A stretch of 64,000 bases of DNA from RFSX01 sp964591455 (GTDB taxonomy: Bacteria; Bacteroidota; Bacteroidia; Chitinophagales; Saprospiraceae): assembly GCA_964591455.1 (NCBI GenBank), contig CAZQDZ010000006.1:1-64000 (forward strand), in the 5' to 3' direction. The notes beneath the pieces were generated by a model, which made no database searches, was not told the origin of the DNA, and saw nothing but the letters and a program-made list of their open reading frames with translations. A program made the translations under genes and the position numbers. Positions 35,604 to 44,413 of this stretch are shown here, one piece after another. Numbering within the stretch: the first letter of the stretch is position 1; each line of letters starts with the position of its first letter.

Positions 35604-37276
35604 AAAAAATACTTTTAGCAGTACTAGCAATTATAATTATTGCTGTCGTGGCCATCTTATTCTTTTTTAGATCAGACTCTAAGAATCCATACCAAAAAAC
35701 AGAATGGGGTAAGTTTAGTGGCACTTGTGCATCAGATGAAGTGCCCGATGAGAAATTTGGAAAAGATTTTCATGGATGTGATTACTCAGTGCCGAAAGAA
35801 GAAATACCGACGTTCACAAAAGCTGAACTTAACTGGAACAATACTTTTGATAATTCTAAGTCTCTTCCTATCATGGGATCAGCAATGATAGATGTAAACA
35901 ATGATGGCGTAGATGAATTATTCCTAGCTGGTGGCGTAACACAAGAAGATGCACTCATGTCATATAACGATGGCAAATTCTCTAAGTCAACTATGAGCTT
36001 ACCAGCAAAACCTACTAACACAAGTACCTTTGGCGCCGTTTCTTTTGATTTGGATTCTGATGGTAATAATGACCTAATCCTCACTGGAGATTATGGTGTA
36101 CTATGGTACAAGAATACTGGTAGTGGATTTGAAGTGAAAAAAATAGCCGTCCCACTGAATGAAAAATCGGTTGCAGCTTCTATAACCTTAGGCGATATAG
36201 ACCAAGATGGCGATGCCGATATGTTTGTCAGTGCTTATATCCAGCTTGATAAAATGGAAGGGCAGACTATTTTTAAAGATTTTGAGTATGGAGGAAGTAG
36301 TTTATTAATGGTAAACAATGGTGACAATACTTTTAGTGATAAGACTGCGGAGTATGGGTTGACTTACATACATAACACATTTTGTGCAGTACTTGTAGAT
36401 GTAGATAATGACGGATTACTAGATTTAGTTGTGGCTCATGATACTGGGGAGGTAAGGACCTATAAAAATGAAGGTGGCAAGTCTTTCACTAAAAAGTCAA
36501 ATCCTACAACTGGAAAATATGCGTACCCTATGGGGATAGCAGTAGGAGATTATAACAGTGATGGCAATGTTGATTTCTTCTTCTCTAACACAGGAAGCTC
36601 GGTTCCAGAATTTTTAGCAAAAGGAGATTTAGCGGAAGGCGATGAATTTATTGGCAATTGGTTGTTGTTTAAGAATAATGGTGGATTCAAGTTTACAGAC
36701 GTAGCTAAAGAAACTAAAGTAGCTGACTTCGAATTTTCTTGGGGTGCTATTTTTGAGGATTTCAATTTAGATGGCCGTCAAGATCTCGTCGTTGCTGAAA
36801 ACTATGTAGACTTTCCTCCACATAAATTATTCAAACTACCTGGAAGATTTTTATTGCAAAGACCTGATGGTACCTTTGCTGCTGTAGAAGATCAAGCTAA
36901 AGTTATTAATAAGAACTATGCCATTACTCCGCTTTCTAGTGATTTGAATCAAGATGGATATCCAGATCTTATCTATGCTAATCTTTCGGGTAATTCTCAA
37001 GCACACATTAATAAAGGTGGAGATGCAAACTTTATCGCATTTAGATTTCCCGAGACTGCACAGTATGCTGGTACTAAAGTGACTGTCACCAAGAATGATG
37101 GAAGTATATTATCGGATGTTTATGTAATCGGAGAAGGGCTCGTAAGTGATCAGACAGCAACACTAACTTTTGGACTCGGAAAAGATACAAGCATCAAGTC
37201 CGTGAATTTCAGTCTACCAAATGGTAGTCAGTTAGCGTACAGTAACTATAAGGTGAATCAAGTAAATCGTATCTAA
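35600..37276 (+). CDS. FG-GAP/VCBS beta-propeller protein with ASPIC/UnbV-like C-terminus
   Basis: A 558-aa exported protein with N-terminal membrane anchor or signal (MKKILLAVLAIIIIAVVAILF) and two Cys (CASDE, GCDYS) near 43-60. Seven calcium-binding DxDxDG-type blade motifs follow: DVNNDGVDE, DLDSDGNND, DIDQDGDAD, DVDNDGLLD, DYNSDGNVD, DFNLDGRQD, DLNQDGYPD, consistent with a seven-blade propeller. The last ~80 residues (GTKVTVTKNDGS, TFGLGKDTSIKS) resemble the ASPIC/UnbV domain of CRTAC1-type proteins. Probably anchored in the periplasm, binding protein or carbohydrate ligands. Last gene of the coupled chain. Confidence 0.82.
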   Translation: MKKILLAVLAIIIIAVVAILFFFRSDSKNPYQKTEWGKFSGTCASDEVPDEKFGKDFHGCDYSVPKEEIPTFTKAELNWNNTFDNSKSLPIMGSAMIDVNNDGVDELFLAGGVTQEDALMSYNDGKFSKSTMSLPAKPTNTSTFGAVSFDLDSDGNNDLILTGDYGVLWYKNTGSGFEVKKIAVPLNEKSVAASITLGDIDQDGDADMFVSAYIQLDKMEGQTIFKDFEYGGSSLLMVNNGDNTFSDKTAEYGLTYIHNTFCAVLVDVDNDGLLDLVVAHDTGEVRTYKNEGGKSFTKKSNPTTGKYAYPMGIAVGDYNSDGNVDFFFSNTGSSVPEFLAKGDLAEGDEFIGNWLLFKNNGGFKFTDVAKETKVADFEFSWGAIFEDFNLDGRQDLVVAENYVDFPPHKLFKLPGRFLLQRPDGTFAAVEDQAKVINKNYAITPLSSDLNQDGYPDLIYANLSGNSQAHINKGGDANFIAFRFPETAQYAGTKVTVTKNDGSILSDVYVIGEGLVSDQTATLTFGLGKDTSIKSVNFSLPNGSQLAYSNYKVNQVNRI

Positions 37277-37607
37277 TGCTAGAGGGCTTATACGAAAGCT
37301 GTGGCATATTAGCGACTCACCTTGGCCCTTACTGGAGGGAGAGATTTTGCTTCTTACTTCAGTACTGAATGCTAAGTTAGGATTGTTTAATTACTACTGG
37401 GGATTGGTCGCGGCTTTCTTCGGTGCTTATACATAGGCTTGGTTTGAAGTTTTTGCTTGCAAAAAAACAAGGAATGAAGCTATTGGAGAAAAAACCTAAA
37501 TTGAAAGAAGGAATAGACCAGCCAAATAAAAATTAATTATTTTACAAGGGAAATAAGGGAAATAATAACAAGACTAAGACTACTCTTCGGATTATGACTA
37601 AGATGAG
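37277..37607. other. Gene-free stretch with a decayed hydrophobic frame
   Basis: No intact gene. The plus-strand frame from 37279 is stop-free for about 50 codons (…ISDSPWPLLEGE, then LLLTSVLNAKLG and GLVAAFFGAY) before a TAG near 37435. The SPWPLL..LLLTS pattern faintly recalls cytochrome c oxidase subunit III, but the match is too short to call. Confidence 0.3.
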
Positions 37608-37642
37608 TTGAGGAAAAATATCTAAGAAATATTTTTCCTCAA
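37608..37642. terminator. Bidirectional terminator (14-bp perfect stem)
   Basis: TTGAGGAAAAATAT at 37608-37621 pairs perfectly with 37629-37642 around a 7-base loop, with A/T-rich flanks on both sides. It can end both the plus-strand FG-GAP chain and the minus-strand ppk/antiporter run. Confidence 0.8.
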
Positions 37643-37669
37643 TTTATTTGTAAGCGATACATTTGGATT

Positions 37670-38479
37670 CTAGTCGTATGCTTTTAATCGCAATATGACT
37701 TCCAGCTTTTTGCTTATAGGATTAGCTTCATTCTGTTCACGTACCATCCAATTATTTATTACTCTATTCTTTAGCCAAGTCCACCTCTGATTAAACAAAG
37801 TAAGGTCAGGTATAAAATAGGGCTTAGTCAATGACCGGAACTGCTTTCTATATGTGTACCATACAAATGAAGAGTGGTACTTTCTATCTGTTTTAAGATG
37901 ATTGGGATTAAAATCTAGACTGGCACATAAGCTCAGCATTTTTTTAAACAATGCGCCAAACTTATCAAACATTGGCTGGACGACAATTTCTTGTTCATGT
38001 CGTAATAATTGTGTATTAGCTTCCCACACGTTATGATTAACCTTTTCGGGCTCCTCTTGATTATTTAAAGCTTCATCTAATGCTACCCATCCCTTAAGCA
38101 TTGATTTATAATGCGTATTATCTTGCATGAGTTGTGTCAGTAATTCTATGCCACCATCGAGATAAGCTTGATGTGTCCATGCAATATCATCATAGATTCT
38201 GTTATTGATATGACGTAATAGATTGAAGTCATTTGTTAAACCTTTTTTGCGGCAGGAGCTAGTGAGATCCAATAATTCAAATCTCTTCAAATAATAAGGT
38301 AGCAATCCGATTCCTATATGATTGGAAGCGAAGGCTGCCATTCCAGCCCATTTGAAAATATGTGGATGTTGGAGATATAAATCAGCGTATATACTACTAA
38401 TAGCTTTGTTGCGATTTATTACATCCTTTTCCTCAGGCAATTTAGACTCAAATAATTCTTTATAATCAGCAATCGTCAC
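37670..38479 (-). CDS. Unknown soluble protein coupled to the cation antiporter
   Basis: A 269-aa, mostly helical protein without signal peptide or membrane helix. Recognisable features are only local: LYLQHPHIFKWAGMAAFASNH near 33 and a Trp/Tyr-rich C-terminal half (SSFVWYTYRKQF, NQRWTWLKNRVINNWM). The segment with HIFKWAGMAAFAS recalls DUF2515-like proteins, but I cannot confirm that. Its ATG lies in the ATGA shared with the antiporter stop, so the two are co-translated. It is the last gene before the bidirectional terminator. Confidence 0.65.
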   Translation of the reverse strand: MTIADYKELFESKLPEEKDVINRNKAISSIYADLYLQHPHIFKWAGMAAFASNHIGIGLLPYYLKRFELLDLTSSCRKKGLTNDFNLLRHINNRIYDDIAWTHQAYLDGGIELLTQLMQDNTHYKSMLKGWVALDEALNNQEEPEKVNHNVWEANTQLLRHEQEIVVQPMFDKFGALFKKMLSLCASLDFNPNHLKTDRKYHSSFVWYTYRKQFRSLTKPYFIPDLTLFNQRWTWLKNRVINNWMVREQNEANPISKKLEVILRLKAYD

Positions 38480-39708
38480 TTGGATAGATTTTTTACCACC
38501 TTCCCCAAAGTTAGACCTTGAACAAGAATGGAGAACACTACAATAATGAAGACTATTGTCAATAGGGTAGACTTAAAAGAAGATTCTGCAAGACTCATAA
38601 CCAACGCAAGAGAAATACCCCCTCGCAATGCACCCCAAGTGAGTATAAGACTGGTCTTCTGTTGATAGATAGATTTAATATCAATCACGAATGATGATAA
38701 GATTACAGAAATGTAACGAGAGAAAAGCATAACGACTATCGATAACAATGCGCCTACAAGCACCATTAAGTCAATCTCCACTACGTGCATAGAGACACCT
38801 ATAAGTACAAACAATATTACATTGAGACTATAGTCTAATACCTCCCATAATTCATTAATCTTAGATTTCAATATTTTTGGATAATGCTCACTATTAATAA
38901 AATGTCCAAGATATAAACCTAACATCACCATAGACAAGAGGCCGCTAACACCTATGGTGTGCGCTATGGCATATCCACCCATAACAATCGCTATTGTAAT
39001 CATTATAGTGAGCTTAGTATCCTGTACCACTGCCAAGAGTAAATGCTTTGCAATATATCCTAAGACAAGACCGAATAACAATCCGCCTAGTACTTCATGA
39101 AGGAATATAAGTCCTATTTCATTTAAAATTGGTCCATGCACATTATTTTCTACTATGGCAAGAATCACTGTAAATACGACGACTCCAAACCCATCATTAA
39201 ATAATGATTCGCCCTCTATCCTGAGTTCCAATGATTCTGAAATCCCAGCTGTTTTAAGAATTGCTAAAACGGCGATTGGGTCAGTAGGTGAGATAATGGA
39301 ACCTAAAAGCATACATACCATCAGTGGAAGGTCTAAGCTTAATAACTGAGATCCAAAATAAAAGAGACCACCAAACAATACAGTATTAATCAATATGCCG
39401 AAGCTCGCAAAAGTCAATATTGGTGTTTTTTCTTTTAACAACTTTCTAATATCTATATGTATAGAGCCTGCGAATAACAAGAAGCTCAACATGATATTTA
39501 GTAGCAGGTCAGAAAAATTAGAATCCTGTACTATGTTGCAAGTCTGCTCATAAAATGAAGGACTATAGAACTGCGTAGATATCACCAATAACGTCGACAT
39601 TAACGCTAGTATAAGGCTGCCTATCGTAGAAGGAAGTTTTAGCCACTTGTGATTGACCACACTAATTATAGCGGCCAACAAGAATATAATGGAAAATGAA
39701 TAAAACAT
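38476..39708 (-). CDS. CPA1-type Na+(K+)/H+ antiporter
   Basis: A 410-aa membrane protein with about 12 helices. Motifs of the NhaP/NHE branch are clear: GSIISPTDPIAVLAILK near 135, the ion-binding Asn-Asp in EGESLFNDGFGVVVF near 163, and LTWGALRGGISLAL near 350. The electroneutral ND signature is intact. It lacks the long cytosolic tail of NHE proteins. Downstream of the K+ channel and polyphosphate kinase genes on the same strand and coupled to the 269-aa unknown gene. Ion specificity cannot be read. Confidence 0.92.
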   Translation of the reverse strand: MFYSFSIIFLLAAIISVVNHKWLKLPSTIGSLILALMSTLLVISTQFYSPSFYEQTCNIVQDSNFSDLLLNIMLSFLLFAGSIHIDIRKLLKEKTPILTFASFGILINTVLFGGLFYFGSQLLSLDLPLMVCMLLGSIISPTDPIAVLAILKTAGISESLELRIEGESLFNDGFGVVVFTVILAIVENNVHGPILNEIGLIFLHEVLGGLLFGLVLGYIAKHLLLAVVQDTKLTIMITIAIVMGGYAIAHTIGVSGLLSMVMLGLYLGHFINSEHYPKILKSKINELWEVLDYSLNVILFVLIGVSMHVVEIDLMVLVGALLSIVVMLFSRYISVILSSFVIDIKSIYQQKTSLILTWGALRGGISLALVMSLAESSFKSTLLTIVFIIVVFSILVQGLTLGKVVKNLSK

Positions 39709-39770
39709 TATTGGTTAACAATTTAATCATTAAAAGACTCTGTAACTGAGTCTCTCTTTCAAGTTAAGAA

Positions 39771-40694
39771 TCAAAATTGATTGTGTATGCCAAGATTCAA
39801 GAACTTTCGGCTTAAATCCATATCGAATGGATCAAGCAACAAGAATATCGCATCTGCTTCAAGGTGCCTTAATGTACTCAGGCCATGTCGTTTTTTGAGT
39901 TCTGTGAGACTTTTGTTATGGGCAGATTGGATAAGCTTTTCTTTAATTATTTTGACTTTTTTATCTAAGTAATTTAATTTATCTGAATGTTCTATAAATA
40001 CTTCATGTATATCGTCTTCATACTTTCTAGTCAGGTTTATTAATTGTGCTAAATCTGAAGTTTTATCGTTAAGATCTTTGTTTAGAGCTACTATGATTAA
40101 CTCATCCAAATCTTCATATAAATCGGTGTCAGCATGTTCACTCGCTAAGCAAGTCACTAAACAGTTATCATAGATGTCAAATATTTCTGCCCTTATAGAT
40201 TTCAAAAGCCTTTTGTCACTAGCAGAAATCTCTTCCTCTAGATCCATTCTAATAGACATTCTAAATGGCAATATCTCCGAATACTGTAATTCTGCAAAGG
40301 ACTGTGAAAAAAGCGAATCCGTCGAAATGGCTTGCACTAATGTGTTTAAATATTCTCTGTCATCATTTAATTGAAAACCTTCAATTAGCCTATAAAACTT
40401 AAGATCATTAGGCGTTAAGATTGTTCCAAGCTCCTTCCAAAATCTATTGTTTTCAGCTTCTAATTTTGTTTTCAAATTGGTTGTAGCTCTAATTATGGAA
40501 CCTTTTTTTTCCTCATGCTTTTCCCATATTTCCTTCAGCTTTGCTTTTCTTGAGTTAGATAAACTGAGATAATTTGACCATTTTTCTACATGCATTTCTG
40601 CAAGGTCATTGATTGCTTTATCACTCAACTGCGCAGATATATCTACAGGCAATATGTTGATAGATATTATTATTGTAAGTATGATATTCTTCAT
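39771..40694 (-). CDS. Exported helical protein, possibly Spy/CpxP-like, unknown function
   Basis: A 307-aa protein with signal peptide (MKNIILTIIISINILPVDISAQ). The mature chain is almost wholly helical and charged, with an LTPNDLKFY segment near 90 and two similar helical halves, reminiscent of Spy/CpxP-type periplasmic proteins, though longer and not a confident match. Two Cys (CLVTCLAS near 175) may form a disulfide. It lies 31 bp after the K+ channel gene in the same run. Confidence 0.55.
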   Translation of the reverse strand: MKNIILTIIISINILPVDISAQLSDKAINDLAEMHVEKWSNYLSLSNSRKAKLKEIWEKHEEKKGSIIRATTNLKTKLEAENNRFWKELGTILTPNDLKFYRLIEGFQLNDDREYLNTLVQAISTDSLFSQSFAELQYSEILPFRMSIRMDLEEEISASDKRLLKSIRAEIFDIYDNCLVTCLASEHADTDLYEDLDELIIVALNKDLNDKTSDLAQLINLTRKYEDDIHEVFIEHSDKLNYLDKKVKIIKEKLIQSAHNKSLTELKKRHGLSTLRHLEADAIFLLLDPFDMDLSRKFLNLGIHNQF

Positions 40695-40725
40695 CGAGAT
40701 TATGATTTTTATATATTATTGAATT

Positions 40726-41355
40726 CTATTTGTTCATAAATTTTCCTACTAATGATGCAATTCCTACAGCCATATAAAACTGGCCTATCACAGAAATCAA
40801 AATTGTAAGTGACTTAGCTGAAGTGCTTTTAGGAACAATGTCACCATAGCCTACAGTCAACATGCTGACGAAACTAAAATAGGTAAAATCAAAGATATTA
40901 TCCCCCTTAATAATAAATGATGACGGATAATGATACTCCATCATCTCAATAGTACTAGCTCCTAAAAAACCAATAAGCAGATACCCAGACATGGCGCCGA
41001 TGACTACTTTAAGATTTATACTCTTTTCTATTAAGAAATTATGTGTCAATATGTATATCAGAGTTATATAGAAAAAACATGTAGCATAGATTCTTAAATA
41101 CTGAATAATCTCTGGATCAGAAAGCAGATAGCCACACCATAGACCTAATGCACTTACAGTGCCAAAGAGTATGATTAGTATTTTTGGAATTCTCCTCTTT
41201 GCTAAATTAAATGATGCCAAAACCAATATAGAAAAACTAATAAGTCTTACTGTGTCTTCAGGTGTCAAAAACAATAGTGCAATAAATGGATATATCAGTT
41301 GCAACAATAAGGTGACAAAAAATATTTCATATCTATATAACTCTAACTTAGTCAT
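40726..41355 (-). CDS. Voltage-gated-like K+ channel subunit
   Basis: A 209-aa membrane protein with a K+ selectivity filter TVGYGD at 167-172, flanked by a pore helix (FDFTYFSFVSML) and an inner helix (ILISVIGQFYMAVGIASLVGKF). Before the pore come about five hydrophobic segments, but no Arg-rich S4 is visible, so voltage gating is doubtful. No cytosolic RCK or cyclic-nucleotide domain follows; the protein ends right after the inner helix. Placed 14 bp after the SdiA-regulated-type gene. Confidence 0.88.
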   Translation of the reverse strand: MTKLELYRYEIFFVTLLLQLIYPFIALLFLTPEDTVRLISFSILVLASFNLAKRRIPKILIILFGTVSALGLWCGYLLSDPEIIQYLRIYATCFFYITLIYILTHNFLIEKSINLKVVIGAMSGYLLIGFLGASTIEMMEYHYPSSFIIKGDNIFDFTYFSFVSMLTVGYGDIVPKSTSAKSLTILISVIGQFYMAVGIASLVGKFMNK

Positions 41356-41369
41356 GTGAAGATATAGTC

Positions 41370-42356
41370 TTAATTGAGTTTAGCAATCTTTAGTATATTA
41401 CTTCTAAGACCCTTCCCTTCATTGCTTATATACATGTCTCCATACTTGTCAAAACAAAGACCCTCAGGTTGTATATAAGAGGAGTCTTCTAAAAAATACA
41501 TTGTTTCTATTTCAGATTTATTGTTAACAGCTAATAGCATCTTGCCTTGTGTAGATAGCAAATAGTATCTATCATCAATCAGATTATGTGCTATAGCGGA
41601 TGGCGAAAATTCCTTTGCTCTGTGTAATCTCTTTTTATATTTCTTCTTTGATAACTTAACACTCATTACACGATTCATGTAATTTTCTATTTCATCATCC
41701 GATATTTTTATTACAGGATCAGTCTTGAGTTGTTTAGTTTCAATATCGAAAGCATAGACAGCTTTTATCTTTTTTAATTTCGGCGCATCTCCAAAATTGG
41801 GGGATCCCTTACAAGCGATAAGTAGACTATGAGTAGAACGATCATAACCTAAACCCTCTGTGTCATTAGTCAATGTCAAAGGATTATCATAAATGTCAAT
41901 TTTTTTAGACTGAGCAATGTCATACTCCGCAATCTTACCATTAGATTTTAGAATAAAGATATGGTTATCCACTTTTTCTATTCCTTCATAATCTGCATTT
42001 TTTCCAAAGTCAATCTTCGATAATATTTCGCCTTCATTATTCATTTTGAAGATTATCGCTTTTTCATCATTGATTGCATATAACTCATTGCTCACAGGAT
42101 CGATAGTCAAACCAGATATCTCTAGTAGTTTTTTGGATAGGGTAACTTTTTTAAAGTCTTCAGGATTGTAAAGGCGTTTTATTTTTGCGTCATTGGAAAC
42201 ATTTGCTTTTTCCGTTTTGTACATTAAAGATTCTTCAAACTTATCTAGAGCACTAATTTTGTTTTCCATCTTACATGAGGACAGTATACAAGCGCTGTAT
42301 ATTATTATGCAACATAGCAATATAATGTAAGGTTTGTCTAGTATTTTTTTTGTCAT
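41370..42356 (-). CDS. SdiA-regulated-type (phytase-like propeller) lipoprotein
   Basis: A 328-aa lipoprotein with signal and lipobox (CILSSCK near 27). The mature chain follows the SdiA-regulated family pattern: EISGLTIDPVSNELYAI near 80, NADYEGIEKV near 121, NDTEGLGYDRSTHSLLIACKG near 163, FSPSAIAHN near 249, and PEGLCFDKYGDMYISNEG near 298. These are blade motifs of a six-blade propeller related to the SdiA-regulated YjiK proteins and, more distantly, phytases. No catalytic role is proven for the family. It lies 10 bp after ppk1, so a link to phosphate metabolism is inferred. Confidence 0.8.
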   Translation of the reverse strand: MTKKILDKPYIILLCCIIIYSACILSSCKMENKISALDKFEESLMYKTEKANVSNDAKIKRLYNPEDFKKVTLSKKLLEISGLTIDPVSNELYAINDEKAIIFKMNNEGEILSKIDFGKNADYEGIEKVDNHIFILKSNGKIAEYDIAQSKKIDIYDNPLTLTNDTEGLGYDRSTHSLLIACKGSPNFGDAPKLKKIKAVYAFDIETKQLKTDPVIKISDDEIENYMNRVMSVKLSKKKYKKRLHRAKEFSPSAIAHNLIDDRYYLLSTQGKMLLAVNNKSEIETMYFLEDSSYIQPEGLCFDKYGDMYISNEGKGLRSNILKIAKLN

Positions 42357-42366
42357 GATTTAAATG

Positions 42367-44397
42367 TTAGACATTTGTGGAAAAAAAGGCTTCATTCTTT
42401 GCTTTTAGAAATTCATAAGTTTGATGTTGGCTACTCTCCGTATATATTCCTTTATCTGAAGAATAATTATTTTTTTGTTTTTCGTCTATGATTCTTGATT
42501 TGATTCTATCGTCAAGTTGAAAATTTATCATCTTTCTTATAAGTCCAAAAACATCTTTATCTATAATTGGCGTAAGAACCTCAATTCTATTATCAAGATT
42601 TCGTGTCATAAGATCAGCAGATCCTATATACATTTTTTCATTTCCGTCATTACCAAATATATAAGCTCTGCCATGTTCTAGGAATCTGTCTACGATAGAA
42701 TTAACCTTAATGTTTTCACTCATATCTTTTACGCCTGGGATAAGACAGCAAATACCTCTCACAATTAATTGAATTTTGACACCGGCATTAGATGCTTGAT
42801 ATAGAAGGTCTATCATCTTCCTATCTTGTAGACTATTCATCTTGAATATGAGATAGGCTACCTTTCCTTGCTTGGCAATTTCGATTTCTTCTTTTATGGC
42901 CTCTGCAATTGTCCTTCGCGTAGTAAAAGGGGATACTAATAATTTCTTGACCTTAGGTATTATTACCTTGCCCTCTAACAGTTGGAAAATACGGCCAAGC
43001 TCAGCTGTTATCTTTTTATTAGCTGTCATCAGACCATAATCAGTATAAATCTTGGAAGTGCTTTCGTTAAAATTACCAGTGCCAATATATGCATATTCTT
43101 GAATGCCATTTTCATCTTCAGCTTTGACATACATTATCTTAGAATGCACTTTTATTCCAGGGTACGAATAAATTACATTAGCTCCAGCTTCTGATAATTT
43201 TTCTCCCCAGTAAATATTATTGGACTCATCAAACCTTGCTTTAGTTTCTATAAAGACACAAACTGTTTTTCCATTCTCAAGCGCTTTCATAAGACCCTTT
43301 GCGACCGCTGATGTCTTAGAGACTCGATAGAGGGTGGCTTTAATTGCTTTTACATCTTTATGCACAGCAGCTTCTTCCACAAATCTTATGATGTCCTCGA
43401 AAGTCTCATATGGAAATGAAAGTAATCTATCTTTTTCTTTGATGGCTTGTAAAATGCAATTGTGACAAGCCAAAGATTTGCGACGTATGGGTGCCAGTGA
43501 TTTCATGCTGTACGCCTCACTAGAAGAAAACTTAAGTCCAAATAAGTCTTTAAGCTTATGATATCGTCCACCAAAAATTATATCAATTTCTGATATTTCT
43601 AAAGCCTCAAAAAGCAGTTGCTTATATGAGTCGGGCATAGCACTATCAATCATAGCAGTAGTAAACTGCCCAGTATCACGATTAGAAAGCGCCTTTTCGA
43701 TTTTCTCTTTTAAATTACCTGAATACTCATCTTGAATATAGAGCTCCGCATCACGACTTGCTTTTATGCTGTAAAAAGCACTATCAAATTCTGCAGTTAG
43801 ATTTACGCGGATAAGATCATCTAAAAATATAAATGCATTTTTTTCATACTCTATAAATCTATCATAGTCACTCGGTAGTTCAAAAATTATTATTCCTTCT
43901 TTTTGTTCTCCAACTAAATAGACTTGTCCAGATTTAATAAATAAGCGGTTTTTTTCGGTTTTAAAATTTGTTTGACTTTTTAGATCTTGCTTAATATTTT
44001 TACTGAAGTAGTCTCTACAGAATTCATTTATCGAGGTGTCAAACTTATCTGATGTTAGAAGTTTAAATCCTTTCTCATTTAATTGGGGTATGAGATAATT
44101 GAATAATCCATCTTCAAACTTTTTCTCTAGCTGATGAATGTGCTCTTTTATAGACTTCAGTAATCGATTAGGCTTCGATATAAGTTTTTTCCTTAAAGGC
44201 TTATCTAATGACTTAATCCTTCTGATTTCTGAAACGCGAACCTCAAAAAACTCATCTAGATTAGAAGAGAAAATGGCTGCAAATTTTAACCGTTCCATTA
44301 AGGGATTTCTTTTGTCTTCCATCTCTTGTAAGACACGATGATTAAATCGTAGCCAAGATATGTCTCTATTATAATATTTGAATTTTTGTTTTTTCAT
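42367..44397 (-). CDS. ppk1: Polyphosphate kinase 1
   Basis: Makes polyphosphate from ATP reversibly. The 676-aa protein begins KYYNRDISWLRFNHRVL, the N-terminal PPK1 domain, followed by the head domain and the two catalytic PLD-like domains. The autophosphorylated His is H418 in KVHSKI, the second catalytic His is H575 in FLEHGRAY, and YIGTGNFNESTSKIYTDY and SADLMTRNLDNRIEV complete the site, so it should be active. The ATG at 44397 is chosen, since the upstream in-frame ATG (44445) would overlap the preceding gene by 32 bases with non-homologous residues. Second gene of a run starting with the phosphatase-like gene. Confidence 0.95.
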   Translation of the reverse strand: MKKQKFKYYNRDISWLRFNHRVLQEMEDKRNPLMERLKFAAIFSSNLDEFFEVRVSEIRRIKSLDKPLRKKLISKPNRLLKSIKEHIHQLEKKFEDGLFNYLIPQLNEKGFKLLTSDKFDTSINEFCRDYFSKNIKQDLKSQTNFKTEKNRLFIKSGQVYLVGEQKEGIIIFELPSDYDRFIEYEKNAFIFLDDLIRVNLTAEFDSAFYSIKASRDAELYIQDEYSGNLKEKIEKALSNRDTGQFTTAMIDSAMPDSYKQLLFEALEISEIDIIFGGRYHKLKDLFGLKFSSSEAYSMKSLAPIRRKSLACHNCILQAIKEKDRLLSFPYETFEDIIRFVEEAAVHKDVKAIKATLYRVSKTSAVAKGLMKALENGKTVCVFIETKARFDESNNIYWGEKLSEAGANVIYSYPGIKVHSKIMYVKAEDENGIQEYAYIGTGNFNESTSKIYTDYGLMTANKKITAELGRIFQLLEGKVIIPKVKKLLVSPFTTRRTIAEAIKEEIEIAKQGKVAYLIFKMNSLQDRKMIDLLYQASNAGVKIQLIVRGICCLIPGVKDMSENIKVNSIVDRFLEHGRAYIFGNDGNEKMYIGSADLMTRNLDNRIEVLTPIIDKDVFGLIRKMINFQLDDRIKSRIIDEKQKNNYSSDKGIYTESSQHQTYEFLKAKNEAFFSTNV

Positions 44398-44413
44398 CGG
44401 ACATAATTTACTA

